From contig CP093831.1 of the NCBI GenBank assembly GCA_033063855.1, forward strand, positions 9,672,001-9,736,000: a stretch of DNA of 64,000 bases. The letters run 5' to 3'. The notes below the pieces were generated by a model. The model worked only from the letters and a program-made list of their open reading frames with translations, made no database searches and was not told the DNA's origin. The position numbers and the translations under genes are program-made. Shown piece by piece: positions 1-12,669 of this stretch (its first letter is position 1; every line of letters begins with the position of its first letter). Source of the DNA: Smittia aterrima (lineage: Eukaryota > Arthropoda > Insecta > Diptera > Chironomidae).

Positions 1-3000
1 AAGTTTTGCATCACTTCGAGAAGTACGGTAATGAAGTGAGAAGGAAATAATAGTTTTATGGTGAAGGAATGAAATTAGTTTTTGTGACCACTTCTCAAAA
101 GACAATTTCTGTCTTTGCTTTCTGGCGAGGAGGAGAAAACTTTTCCTTTTGCAGTTGAGATTGCATGACATACAAAGAAGACTTCTCAAGCTTTTGTCGT
201 CTGTGGAAATGAACAATAATTCACATCGCATCTCAACTTCGATGTTGGCGTTTCTTATTGTCCGGATTTTATTTCTCAAACAATTCTTATTGACTTTGAG
301 CTCAAACGTGCGAACCGGGAATTCAAGACATTCTATTCGTGTCTGCTCTTTTTGTTCACCGAAAGAGGATTGAGGAATTAGAAAAGGAAAGACCGAAAGC
401 TCTTCAACTCGTTATGTATGTAAAAGTAGGGGAAAGAAAGTATAAAAAAAGATTTCCGGAGCAACATTCATTACAGGGCATGAACAGTAGAGGCTGATTA
501 GGTCTGCTCCCAAAATGATGCTGAACTTTGCACTCGAAAATCTCGAGTATTGTTGAAACGTTCGCGACTTAATTGCCCGATTAACCCGAACACTAAACCC
601 ACTCTGAAAGCTCTAAGCTATGAAATATTCTGCTTTCATGTGAAAAAACTCATTCTCAGAAAGAAGATTCTTCCTAAGCCTTTCCCATCTGCTACTTTAT
701 GCCTTGCTCAAACGTCTTCCTCCTCAATCCTTGTTAAATTCCTATCATTCATTGCATTAACTTCTTTGTTTACTTCAATAGAGGCAACGGCATCCGCTTT
801 AACAAGATTTCCCAATGAATAACCAAAATATGTGCCACCAACGTTGTAATCCAGTTTGCCAACATAATTGTCAACTCAACTTGTTTATGCATATCGCATG
901 TAAATTAGAATGTTTTCCCAGTCGATAATTTGATTACAAAACACACGAGAAACTGGAGTGAGTTTGTCTACAATGCGTTCGCTTAATGAAAAGCAATTTG
1001 CAAGTTGCAACATGTTCAACTGCACTTGTTGACGTAGTTTAAGCTCCGATGGGTTTCAATTGACGTTTATGACTTTGTTTCAAATGTAAATTCAGCCTCT
1101 TTGAATGGACGCTTTGTGAATTATTGAAGTCGAAGCAAATGTTCCACTCCCATAAACACGAGGAGTTTGCTAAGGGAATTCCTTTTGAGTGTCTCCATTG
1201 GAAGCATTGAAATTTCCGCGAGAATCTCAGTTAATGCAAGGGAAGCTTCCTTCTTATGTTGTTGCCCAACGAGTCGAGTTTATGTTTCGTAAGCTTCAAA
1301 AACCTTTTCGAAAAAATCAGAATGAAAGAAGTTAAAAAACGTTAAAAATAAGATTTCCCGGAGCATGAAATCTGAACAAGTTTACAAAGTAAAACTCGTC
1401 AGTGGAGAAGAAAGAAGTTTTGTTTAAGGATTAATTATAGAAAAATTTACATTTACGTTTTCCTTGAATTACACGCCGAGTGGCTTCATAGAAAAATTGT
1501 AACTTTTTGCGACCCAATTACACGCAAAGCAATGTCCTTGAAGTGTAAGGCGATAAATTTGTTGACCGTTGAGTGGGTTCTACCATCAGTTGCTGTGCAG
1601 GTTCATTAATAGCACCGCCGCGACTTTTAGGTTCATCTAAATCATTTTAAGGTCTTTAAACTTTGTGAAGCTTGAAGCTTCTTTCTGAAACGAAGAAATC
1701 AACGAAGAAAACCCTTTTCGCAAGCAATTACTTTCCTTCTCCCTAAGCATGCGTTTTGTGAATTTAGATAACTGAGCAATTCATCCGAAAGACTAAAGAG
1801 ATAACGGTTTTAACGGCGAGATGGCAGAGCTTCGTCGGGGGCGGATTGAAACTTTTGTCATGCCAACAACATTCCTCAATGAAGAGTTTAAATTTTAAAA
1901 GCTTCGCGCATCTGACGAAGTTTTCCTAAAGTATTTCAAAGACATCCTGTGAAAAGAATCCATCAATCTTAAGAATCTCTTTCTCTTATTTTAAATGTTT
2001 CGTTTGAGGAAGTGAAGGAAGCTCATTAAAGATTGCGTAGAAGGGAAGCTTAATCTTAAAAGCTTCTTATTTATGTTTAGAATTGTAAAAGGAATCGATA
2101 GCGAAATTGCGTTGTAAGACGCTTTACCGATATTAACTGATGAGCGCACATTAACCCTTGGAGCTTAAAGCATTTAACTTCTCGCTCGTAAAGCTTCTTT
2201 GGGTTTAAAACTGGACACCGATCGAGTTGGCAACGAAAACAGTTCTGTCAACGTCAAATATTTGTCTCGACCAGAAACATTTTCTCTTTTTTGTTTTCGA
2301 GTGTCGCCATGAGATATTTACGAGCAATTTCGAAACATTGCATCATCGAATGTTTCTCAATAAATATTTGCTTAAATGATTGATGATAAACGAGGAGAGA
2401 CATGAAACTTCATTGATCGATGTGGCATCGACGATGTCAAACTCATTACTTTTAATTAATTTCCAGGAGAGATAAAGGAAGTAGCGAGCGGTAATGGCTA
2501 ATTAGTCTCGAGTTTTACAACTTTATTTCGCGTCTCGCTCTTCGTGCTGTCATTAAAAAGCGGAGATGTCGTGCGCGCTCAAGTTCAATTGCCCAACATC
2601 ACGAATTTAATTAGATAAAGATATTTGTGAAAACGGTTATTACGCAAACAAAGTGTCATGATATGAAACAATTATGGGAAAGTATTGACGCTCAAATAAT
2701 TACAGCTCAGCTGCGTTCACGACCGTTTTCCGTCCTCGTAGCTAAATTAATATTTCATCAGACTATTTCGTAACTGAAAAATGAGGCATTGAAGTTACAG
2801 AGAAAGCCTAAACTTATCAGTTCGTCTCATCATCATTGATAATGTCCACATTTACGAAATCAATTATTAGACGATTTCTTCGCTCCTCTATTATTTTTCC
2901 TGCTGGTAATTCATATTGGAATCAGCTCTTATTGTTTATAATCGGAGTCAAACATGCGCTGTCGTTATTATTAATTACTGCAAGGTAACGAAAAAGCGAG

Positions 3001-6000
3001 CTTTTCGAAAGAACAGTCATTAGTCGTAACAGTGGTGGTCTCTTCAATCCTTTAAGTAAACATTTTCCTCATAAAAACATTCAGAAACTTTCTGTTCGTT
3101 TGCTGGAATGTTCTCGGCAAATGGAAATAGTTTTGCGTCCTTGTTGATGTTTCTTCTTTTCTTAGTTTTTCGCTTACGTATGAGAATTTTAACTAAGCTT
3201 TTTGTAAAGCTCTAAATGGAATTTTTAAATTAAAGGCTTAGCGAAAGGTCGCGTAAATGTTTCGCCTTCTCGACTTTATAATTATAGAAAACTCAAAGGT
3301 TTTCGCGACAGTACTGAATTGAATCGTGTACGCTTTTGTTAAGTTCGTTTCTTTGAAGTTCCTGAAATGACTTAAATTGACAGATTCACTTGAGACAAGT
3401 TAATTTACGATCAAAGCTGGATGGCATAGAATTATTGCAAAGACTCGATTTGTTTTCTATGGAAACTGTTGCCTGAAACCACAAAGACACTTCTAAAGAA
3501 GTTGTTAAAGAGATTTATTTGAAATACTGTCGAGCTCCGTGAGATGAGATTGCAAAGTCATTGAAAGTAAGCCAATCAATAGAAAACAAGAAAAAGCTTT
3601 GAAACCGCAAACCTTCAATTCCCAACATACTTGGACAATATTTGTTTCGTTTTCTTTCTAAGTTTTGTTTCAAAAAAAAAATTCCTCAATCGATCATCAT
3701 ATTCAGAGTTGAGACAGAGAGGAAATATTTTATCATTGAAAAATCTTACATCATCGTAAGTAGAAGAAAAACCTCAACGTTATCTTGCAGCATGAAAAAG
3801 TCTTTTCCTTCTGTCGGTTCGTTGGATGAAATATTTTTTATAACAAGCTATGGCTTTCAATGGAACACAAAAGAAGGATGACAACGAGTAACACGAAGTG
3901 AGAGAGCGGGAGGCTGTCCATCATATTTCTGATGGAAAGTTTTGGGATTAATTTGTCGCGTCAGTTTCCTTAATGAATGTCTCGCCTCGAACTTTCGAAT
4001 GTGATGAGGAGCAAAATTATGCAGAATGACTTTGAAGCAGGTCTAAGAAAGCTCATTAAGAATGGAGGCTTCTCGATATATTTTCTTGAACAACTTTGTC
4101 ATCGTCTGGGACATTCAAAAATATCTTCCCAGTCTGACCCGATTCGACTGTGGGTACACCCTCATCGTAACGAGAAGAAAAATAGCTTAAAGGTATTGGA
4201 TTCAAAAGAAAAGATTTCTACTTCATTTTAAAAAGAATAAGAAACAAGCGACAGAAACATTTTTCATAATTAAATTTCCATGTTCTTGTTGACATCGCGA
4301 GCTTGGTTTACAAAGGAAGATGATAGAGGGTCACAAAGTCTATCTTTTCCGCTTAAAACTTGCTCGAAGCTGTTCAACTTGTGGTTACGTTGACCATTAT
4401 ACTGTCTCTCGTTTTAGCGTCGTCCATCCCAGGCAACAAATTCCCATGATTATGATAACGCACTCGAGAATACGAGATTAAACGTTGAGAATTAAAACGT
4501 GGAGAGGTGGAAGGTTGAGCTTGCAAATCACAAGCAGAAAATCCTTTTTTATTTCGCCAAGCAAACTTCAGATTCAGTCAAGGTTCTGTCCACAGTCGTC
4601 CCGTGATTTGTTCCCCAACTCATTTCTCCACCTAACAAGCCTCAGGTTTACGTGATTAATTAATACAACAAATTACTTCTTCACGTGTACATAATTAGAC
4701 CTTTATGCTCGAAATGTGTACACAGCATTTTAGCGCACTCACACACACACAATCTCGTTACGTGCGAAACAAATGGAGTTGTTAATCTAAGACTTCAGCC
4801 TTATTTATGCTTTCGTAGCGACGATGACGAGTTTTAGGGTTCGTCAATGAGCTCATGAATCTCAAAGAGACACGAAACTAACTTAATAATTTTCTATTCA
4901 AAGGAAATTCTCGTCTAGAAAGTGTCTGATGATGATCAGCGAAAGGTTTAAGATGAATTAGTCATTCAGTACCGTGCCGGGATTCCTTATTGTCTCAACC
5001 CATATTTGACTCAGCATGCTTGGGCTCGATGAGAAGCATGCCAAAGCGTGACTTAAATGCCTAAAATAAATTGCTTTTGAAAGAATTTTGACACGGCAGA
5101 AAGGAGTTGATGAGATTTTTCTACCTCTGCGAGCTTTGCCTTCTTCATAAAATCTATTCGTGTTGCTTCACGCACAACATTTGTCATGTTTTATGGTTCT
5201 ATTAGCTTCTGACGCTACGGAAAAACTTTTATTGCGGTTTAAATGAGTTTCATTCTCTTCTTTTGGGCTTTCCTACAGCTCAGCGGAATTGTTTTGCAAA
5301 TTTTTTCCGTTTTGTAGAAATTTTCATTGTTGAGTAAGCGTAAGCTTTCTAACAACAAAAAAAGCTTTCAATTGGGACGATTTGATAGTTTTGTCATGAT
5401 GAGTTACTTTTGAAATAAAATTCAGACAAATTGAAATCCTTTCTTTATCCTTTTAATTGCTCATGTCGTAACATTCAAACTTTCCCCAAAATAGGAATTT
5501 TCAGAGCGAAACTTTCGCACTCCTTACATATGTGCAAGCCATGTAGACATATTTTTTTTGCGGGGACAGTTATGAATATTCTCTCTCTCAATTCATTTAA
5601 CTCCCAAAAATGTTATTGCTGGAAGCGGAAAAACGGAAAAAGGGAAAATGTTTTTCTGGTCTATTTAACATCTATTACAAGACATTTATGAAGCCTGAGA
5701 AAGATTTCGGGGAGTGAATTTACATGTGTTGCACGATTTTGTTATCCTCACATCGCTTTCCATTCTAATGAACAGTCGCAAAGATGTCGTCGAGGAGAAT
5801 TTGATTTGACAAAGTTAAAGTCTCTTCAAATAGTTCTTCATCGAACTCGAAACTTTTTCATTTCGTCAGAAATCAATCGGTAAATGTGAACATAAAAATC
5901 ATTTCTCTTCTTCTCTTTTTTATTGTTTGTACCTGTTGTCGCAAAGCAGCCACGGAAACGAAAGGAAAATAACTTCAATTGAGTCGTCGAAATGTTTTTG

Positions 6001-9000
6001 AGTAACAACGCCCTTTGGCTTGTTTATAGAGCGAACGAATATTCAATTGCGATGTTTATGTGCCTATTATTTGATGTTGGGTTGTTTTCATTCAGTTAAA
6101 CAAATCAAGGAAATCTCGTCTCGACTTTTTGTTTCTCGAGGCTTTCGCGGTTGCTTGGTATTATCTCCAGTCAAAACAGATTCTCGTCTTTGTTCACACT
6201 CTTGTAATTTACTCTTTGCTTCTATGAAGAGCTCAGGCGGAGTATGATAGAATCATGAAAGAGCTACATGCTTCACTCGTTACCCTCGAGAGCGGAAATG
6301 AATTCACAAGAATCGTAGTTCACTGAAAGTATTCTGCAAATTTCAAACCTGCTGTTTGAATGCCGAGTTTCAGCGAACAAATGTGAATTATCAGATAACA
6401 AAAGGCATTTGCATTTAAACATGAATTTCTCACTTCATGCAGTCGCTCGCTCAGTTCTCTCTCTATTTGTTAGCCTTCGCTTTTGCGACTGTTCTTCGAG
6501 TTCTTTTCAAAGCTTTTTTCGCGAGATAAAAAGTTAGTTGTCGAACTTTCGAATTCTTGTAAATTCTTACGAAGTCACAGAATGGTTGGAACTCCATTTT
6601 ATTAAGCAGAGAAGTTTGCTCTTGTGGAATATTTTAAAGCGAACTAATAATTTAAACTTAAAGGAAAATAGTGAATATCGAAAAAAGCCTTCTAGGTCAT
6701 TCCCGGATCCTAAGTTTTTTTTTGTTCACAGTTATTTACATGCAAAACGCATCGGTGCATATTTTTGCATGGAATTAAGTTTTCGAATGTGAAATCTCGA
6801 TTTGTTATACATTTTTCAGTTCCGCAGTAGCACTCGCAAATCCCCCCAAAAAAAATGTTTTAATATCGTCGCCTCTATTTTCTTGAATAGATTCGCAACG
6901 TTGATTTTTTTTTGGTGTCAGGCTTGAGCTTTTGGATATCATGCACACAACGGATCATATTTTTTCTCCTCGGACAGGAATGGCGGCGACAGTTTAAGTT
7001 TTCATGCTCAATTGTGAAAAATAAATATTCCCGCTTGAAAGGACAATGAAGCAGTCAGAGGAAAATTTCAAATTGTTTTAGTTTTGACCTTGAAGCTCAG
7101 TCGAGTGCGTCAGGCTTCTCACATCACTCTCAATGCTAAAATTATTTGAAATAAAAAACCTTCCCTCATAAAATATTAGTCTTCACATCGCATTTACGCT
7201 TGAAACTCTTGAAGCGGGAAAGCAGAAAGGAACTCAAAGTAAACCTCCGCATGAACTTCTCGTATCTTTTGAATTTCACAGATTTTACATTTTTCCAACA
7301 AGACTGAAAATTTTCCTGGTGGGAGTTGTACAAAGGAAACGTCACTAGCTGACGTCCCTGGAATTAAAAACTTTTCAAAAAATTTTGTGCTGGAAACTTT
7401 TTTAAATTAAAACTTTTATGATTAATGACAAAACTTTCATTCCGCTCCCAGTTAACAAACCAATGCGAAATGAAAATACTACCAAGCTTCTAACAGAGTT
7501 ATGACGCAGTTTACATGAGAAAAAGAGAATTTAAACGAACTTTCTTCAACTGTAGAGTTGAGCACACAAGGGAGAAGTTTCATCGATACAGATTCCCATC
7601 ATATGCTCGTCCCGATTATTCTCAATCGTTGAACTTCTTTCAAGTACATCATACAGCGACGAGCAACACACAAATGGTATTTATATGAGCATTATGATAA
7701 CACTCGCACGATGGAGACGAGCGAGCATAAATTTATTTGAAAGGAGGGAAGATTTGGCGTTATGGTAAATATGGATTTTCATCTCTCGTATTCACCCCGC
7801 ACAGCGTTATCACTTGATGGAGAGGGAAAGAACAGACCAACGTTCAGAAACTGTACATGTTGGAAGATAATTGCGAGTAACAAAAACCATACGAACAAGA
7901 AATAATATATTCTCCGAGTAAAGTGATGTCTTTGAAAGAAGACAAGTCGCTCATTTTAACAGTTTTTCTCCCTTGACTTCATCTCACACGCTTTGAGATT
8001 ACTGGACGAACAAACTAAAGTTGAACTGATGAAAAGACTTTCATTCGCCATTGACAAAAAGTCCTCCCTGAGGACTATTGGTCTTTCTCGATCTCTCGCT
8101 TTTATGAATGCCAGTGCCATTGAGTTGGTCTTTCCATATTTCATGAAATTAGTTGTATGTGCAGTAGCTTCGTGTGCTTTCAGAAATTTATTTCATGCGC
8201 GTCTACATATCTAATGGACTCCGGACTCATGAATGGAGAGGAATAAACGTTTGTCACACTGATGCCACTGATATGAGATGAGCTCTACCACTTGCAAGCT
8301 GTTGCTTGAGGCTTAATATTAACACAGAAAAATGGACATGTAGCGCTTTATGGGATGTTTTGTTATCTCTACGAAGCTTTAATTGCATGGGCAGTCAGAA
8401 TAATTTCGAAAAATCTAATAGAATTATTCGCCGAGCTTGTCATGGACTTGGATGGACTTGCACATGTTTGTCGTGTGGAAAGTGTGCTAATTTCTCCTTA
8501 TTATTCTCTGACATTTCAATGCTGGAAATTAGTTTGGTTTGAGTAATTTATTGCTGACAGCAGCGCAATCTGCTTCGCTTCGCTGTTAGTCAGCTCACGT
8601 TCCTGTTGAAAATTTCAAATTGAATTTTATTCGCCGGATGAAGGGACGCTCGTAATTATTCCAGGAGAGAAAACTAAGTTGTGCAAACATTTTAATTCAA
8701 TATTTGATGCACGAGGTTTGTTGCAAAGCCCGCTCGATTAAATTTACAATTCACTTTGATGTTCGAGCATTGGGGTTTACTATCAATTGAGTCACGGATG
8801 AGTTACCGCACTCAACTCTAAAGCCTCTTTCAATCTCAATTCATGTATGTACACAATTGAAAACATTCAATATTGATTTCATGATAAATTAAATGAAATT
8901 CTGCAAGCTATTGCCACATAAACAACGAAACATTAATTTCCGAATAAAACTTAGCAGCTCTCAAAACAATCGCACTAAACTTCACTTGTTTGTAATCTCG

Positions 9001-12000
9001 TTGTAGTTTGATGTGCTCTAGGGTTATAAAATTCGAGTGGATGCTGAAAACATGAAATAGTATGATTCAATTAAATTTATCTCGAGCTTTTATTTGATGT
9101 AAGCCTCTCATGGCGTCGAATGGAATATATAATAGCGTTTTTTTATTCTGTCAATTTTACACTCGCAGCGCATTTTACTGTCGACAAGCCGGAAATGATT
9201 GAATTCAAATAAAAGCGCCCAAGTCAAATATTGTGAGTAAAATTAAATCGAGCGAGTAATTGAAAATCAGGAGAACATGCAAACGAATCGTTTCTCAATG
9301 GAAATCGTCAAGTGACTCTCTCCCTCGCTTTCTCTACATAAAAATGAAGCATCTTCGCTTTTAAGTCGATGAAGTTGATGTCAGAAGCACACTGACTGCT
9401 GATTTGTTTGAAACTGCTGTGGAGCGCATAAAATTTGCTTTTCAACCTTATTGAGTTTTACAAAAGAAAACTCAAACAACACGATCTGAAAGCGATAGCA
9501 AGAATTGAGACGATTGTAACACCTCGGGCAACAATTTCGAAACAAAGAAGCTTTCGTCACTCGTAGCGATAAAAATTATTAATTAGTGTTCGTGGCGAAG
9601 CACGTAAAAGCTATAAAATATCGTCGATATCAGATTCAGGACAATGGCGTAATTTTCTGATGCATTGGCTGTTGCTCCTCTTTGCTCGATTATTATAAAT
9701 TAGTGGCGTTTAATTATTATTCTCTCTCGCTCGCTTTCGCTTCTGTTCGCGCACCTTTCAATTTTAATTTAAAACTTTAATTAATTTTGATTAATTTAAA
9801 ACTTTCATTGTAATTAAGCAGAGCGCAGATTAATTTTCGGAAAGTTTGTTTAACTTTTTGTTGCAATGAAACTCGAGGAAGTTACTGAAAACTGCAATCA
9901 CAGCTTTTACTCCTTCCAATTCCTGTCAGGGTTTCAAATGCTTTCATTTCTAAGTCATCGATATAAAAAAAAAGAAAAAACGAAACCCCTGAGTTTCCAA
10001 ACTCACTCTCATGAACAAAGAAGCGTCTGGAAAAGGAAGAATCGACCATAAACAAACTCATCTAATAAACAAAGTTGCGATCGCTTTCTCATTACAGTAA
10101 ATATGTAAACTTCCTGTCGCCGTCCTCCACGTCGCCCTATCAGGCTCGTTTGCTATTCTACATGCTGCAGGAGACGACCGAATTGCAAAAGAAATAAAAC
10201 TTAATGAAATGCTATGATAGCGTGAAAGCGAGCGTGAGGGGGAGAGGAGAATGCCATTGTGTAAATCTAATATCGACATATTTATATCAGTTTCATTCTC
10301 TTTCGTCGTTGCTCGAGTCGGAATTAATGTATTCAGCCATAACCGTGAAGGCAGAAGAAAGCCGCTTAGAACGAGCAAACGGCCTATAATTAGCAACATA
10401 ATTAGCAGATTCTCTCCCTCCTGCTATAAATAGTTCCACTCTCGAGCTATTTTTTTGCGCGCCCCAGAGCGCACGGCATTAAAATTATCGAAAGAAATCG
10501 ATTGGGAATAAAAGAGGAAAATAGAGGCAAACAAGAAAAAGTGGAAACGAGGATGATTCTGTTTGTTTGTTAGCTGCTTCGAGAGAGAAGGAAATTTATT
10601 GGAATTGAGGAAATTGGTCGTTAAAGATTATGCCGTGCACAATGAATGGAAGAGATCTTTTAATTAACAATTTTTATCTCACTCTCTCGTTCACGGAAAT
10701 TTGGGATGTTCGCTCGTCACTGTTAAAGTGTTATTTTCCCTGGCGAAACTTTTCGTTTCTTTCCATCGTTTGAATTTGTAAACGTCGTTGAAAGGAGAAA
10801 AATGAGCATTTCCACGCTAATCATTTGCATACGCTGCTTCTGTTAAATGGAAGTGAGGAAATGAAGGAGAATAGCAAAACAACGTTCCCGATGAAAAAAA
10901 AACAGCAAGCGACGAAACACTCTGTACGATATTAAAATTTCCATACTTTCAGCGGTTTTTTCTTTAGTTATGCACATTTCATTATGATGTGAGAGGTTTT
11001 TTTTTTGCCGACTTTCATTTGGATAAGAGCGAGTCTTGATTTTTACTTTGATCACATGCCCCTCGAAAAAATTAAGAACTTTATCCAGTAGAATTTGTTG
11101 ACCTGTGAGAAGAGCTTCTTAAGCCATGGCAAACGTTTCGAAACCGTCGAGCTAGAAAGTGATTCGCGCACCTCGGGCGATTATTAATTTTCTGCTTGAG
11201 ATGCTTCAAAAACGTGAAACAAACACTTGAAATCCTATTATTTCATGGATGGCTGGTTCTAGGGAACCTGACAGCGAGAGATGGTGAATTGCTTTTGATA
11301 TGTCAATCCTCTGAGGATTTTCGAAAATCTCGGGAGTAAATTCAAGTTTAAAACTAAGTTCATTGGGGAGTGCTTTGTACTTGGCGATAAAACTTGAAGC
11401 TGCTTTGATATTGAAGGGTTCATATCAAACGGGTATTTATAAAAGCAGTGCATTTATTTTAATGAGATCTTTTGTGAATTTTTGAAAGAGATTTTCACAC
11501 GAAATTTCATTAATTGTGAAAAACAAATTCCTGAGCATTCTCAAAATCTTTTTCCTTAATGACTTTCTCAGGTTTCCAAGAATATTTTCTTATCCGGATT
11601 TACCTGAAATTTAAAATAGTTTTCAACTAAAATCTCTAGAGATCATTAAAACCTTTTTCCTTGGATTACTTTCTTAAAATTTCTCTCTCATCTTTATTTT
11701 CTTTTATTTACAAACTCAAACATTATTTCTTAGACTTCAAAGAATGAGGAAACTTGTCAGTAAATCAAGAGATGTCGCAACATTTTCTTCCATTTTCATT
11801 ACAAAACAAAGAATATATTTTTCATGTTTTCTCTTCTTTCTCATCTCAAACATTTTCTTATTCTTTTGTTTACACAATAATTTAACAAAATTACATTGCA
11901 TTTACTCGAATATGACTTTTCTATTTGTTTCTTGTTGCCTCGTTAAACTAATTACAAAAAATTCGTCTTCGGAGACAATTTCCAATTTTAATCTTCGTCG

Positions 12001-12157
12001 TCTTCTTCATCGTCGTCGACTCGTCTTGCACGAGAACGAAGAATTTTCTTTTATCCTTTATTCATAATGTAATTTCATGTTTAATTACTTTTAATCCTTA
12101 AACTCTGTGTTTCGTTTTTGCAGCTTTAAAATTTTCATCGTCGCCTGCTTCTGCCTT
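1..12157. other. gene-free stretch, AT-rich
   Basis: No exon, RNA gene or mobile element could be supported on either strand. Open frames here are short, mostly lack an ATG, and have no recognisable motif. Visible structure is limited to low-complexity tracts: a (CA)n run near 4740-4750, runs of A or T, and a CT-rich word at about 9720-9740. It lies downstream of the 3' end of dpr11-like gene A and could hold 3' UTR or regulatory DNA, but nothing in it shows this directly. Confidence 0.5.
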
Positions 12158-12433
12158 TTACTTGGGTAGGTAAATTTGTAATTCTCTTAAATGAAATTGT
12201 GTGTAATTTATGTGTAGAGAATCCTTTTTTTTATTCGTAGAATGGGTTGGGAGGGAGGGCGGCTGAAGAGAGTCAAGCCCAAGTTTTCGTTTCCGAGGCG
12301 TTTTCTTAATTTGATTCTTGTTCCGGTAATTAAATTTGCTAAAATCGTGCGATTCAATCCTTGAAGTCACTGCTTCCTCCTTCATCACATTAAAATAATT
12401 ACGAGCATTGTTTGGCGCTAAAAATTTGTCCAT
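12158..12433 (-). CDS. possible small basic protein (91 aa), unrecognised
   Basis: An ATG at 12433 opens a 91-codon frame ending in TAA at 12158; the frame extends a little further 5' without an ATG before an in-frame TGA. The product begins MDKFLAPNNARNYF, is rich in Lys, Arg and Asn, and has a basic patch (KKTPRKRK) near residue 40 that resembles a nuclear localisation signal. There is no signal peptide or membrane segment. It starts about 105 bp beyond the stop codon of dpr11-like gene A on the same strand, so it could instead be 3' UTR sequence of that gene. I do not recognise a family. The length is not beyond chance for this base composition. Confidence 0.22.
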   Translation of the reverse strand: MDKFLAPNNARNYFNVMKEEAVTSRIESHDFSKFNYRNKNQIKKTPRKRKLGLDSLQPPSLPTHSTNKKKDSLHINYTQFHLRELQIYLPK

Positions 12434-12529
12434 CGGAGTTGTCTTTAAATTCTTCTTTTGTCGCTTGTCTCTCTTCAAGGTTTGTGGTCAATTTCATCCA
12501 ACACTTTCCCTCTAGAACATTAATGTTAA

Positions 12530-12539
12530 TTTATTTATT
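12530..12539 (-). terminator. overlapping AATAAA poly(A) signals at the stop of dpr copy A
   Basis: Two AATAAA hexamers on the minus strand (12539-12534 and 12535-12530) begin at the last base of the TAA stop codon. If used, the 3' UTR would be only about 20-30 nt. Another AATAAA lies near 12234, inside the downstream small ORF, so a longer UTR is also possible. Confidence 0.5.
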
Positions 12540-12669
12540 TAAGAGGACCCCATTAAAATTACATTAACTATTGAAACAAAAAATGATGACAATAAAAGTC
12601 CTAATGAGTAATAACTTGAACATAAAAATGCTGTGGCTGACGACGTCACTGCTGATACTGAAGACTCAT
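12539..12669 (-). other. dpr copy A terminal exon (hydrophobic C-tail)
   Basis: The acceptor is CGAGCAG ending at 12670, and the exon completes an Asp codon split after VIN. It encodes ESSVSAVTSSATAF, then a hydrophobic run of about 18 residues (LGLLLSSFFVSIVNVILM), ending GSS and TAA. The short hydrophobic C-terminus with no cytoplasmic tail is what a GPI-anchor signal looks like. The paired exon of copy B starts with the same ESSxSAVTS block. Confidence 0.85.
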
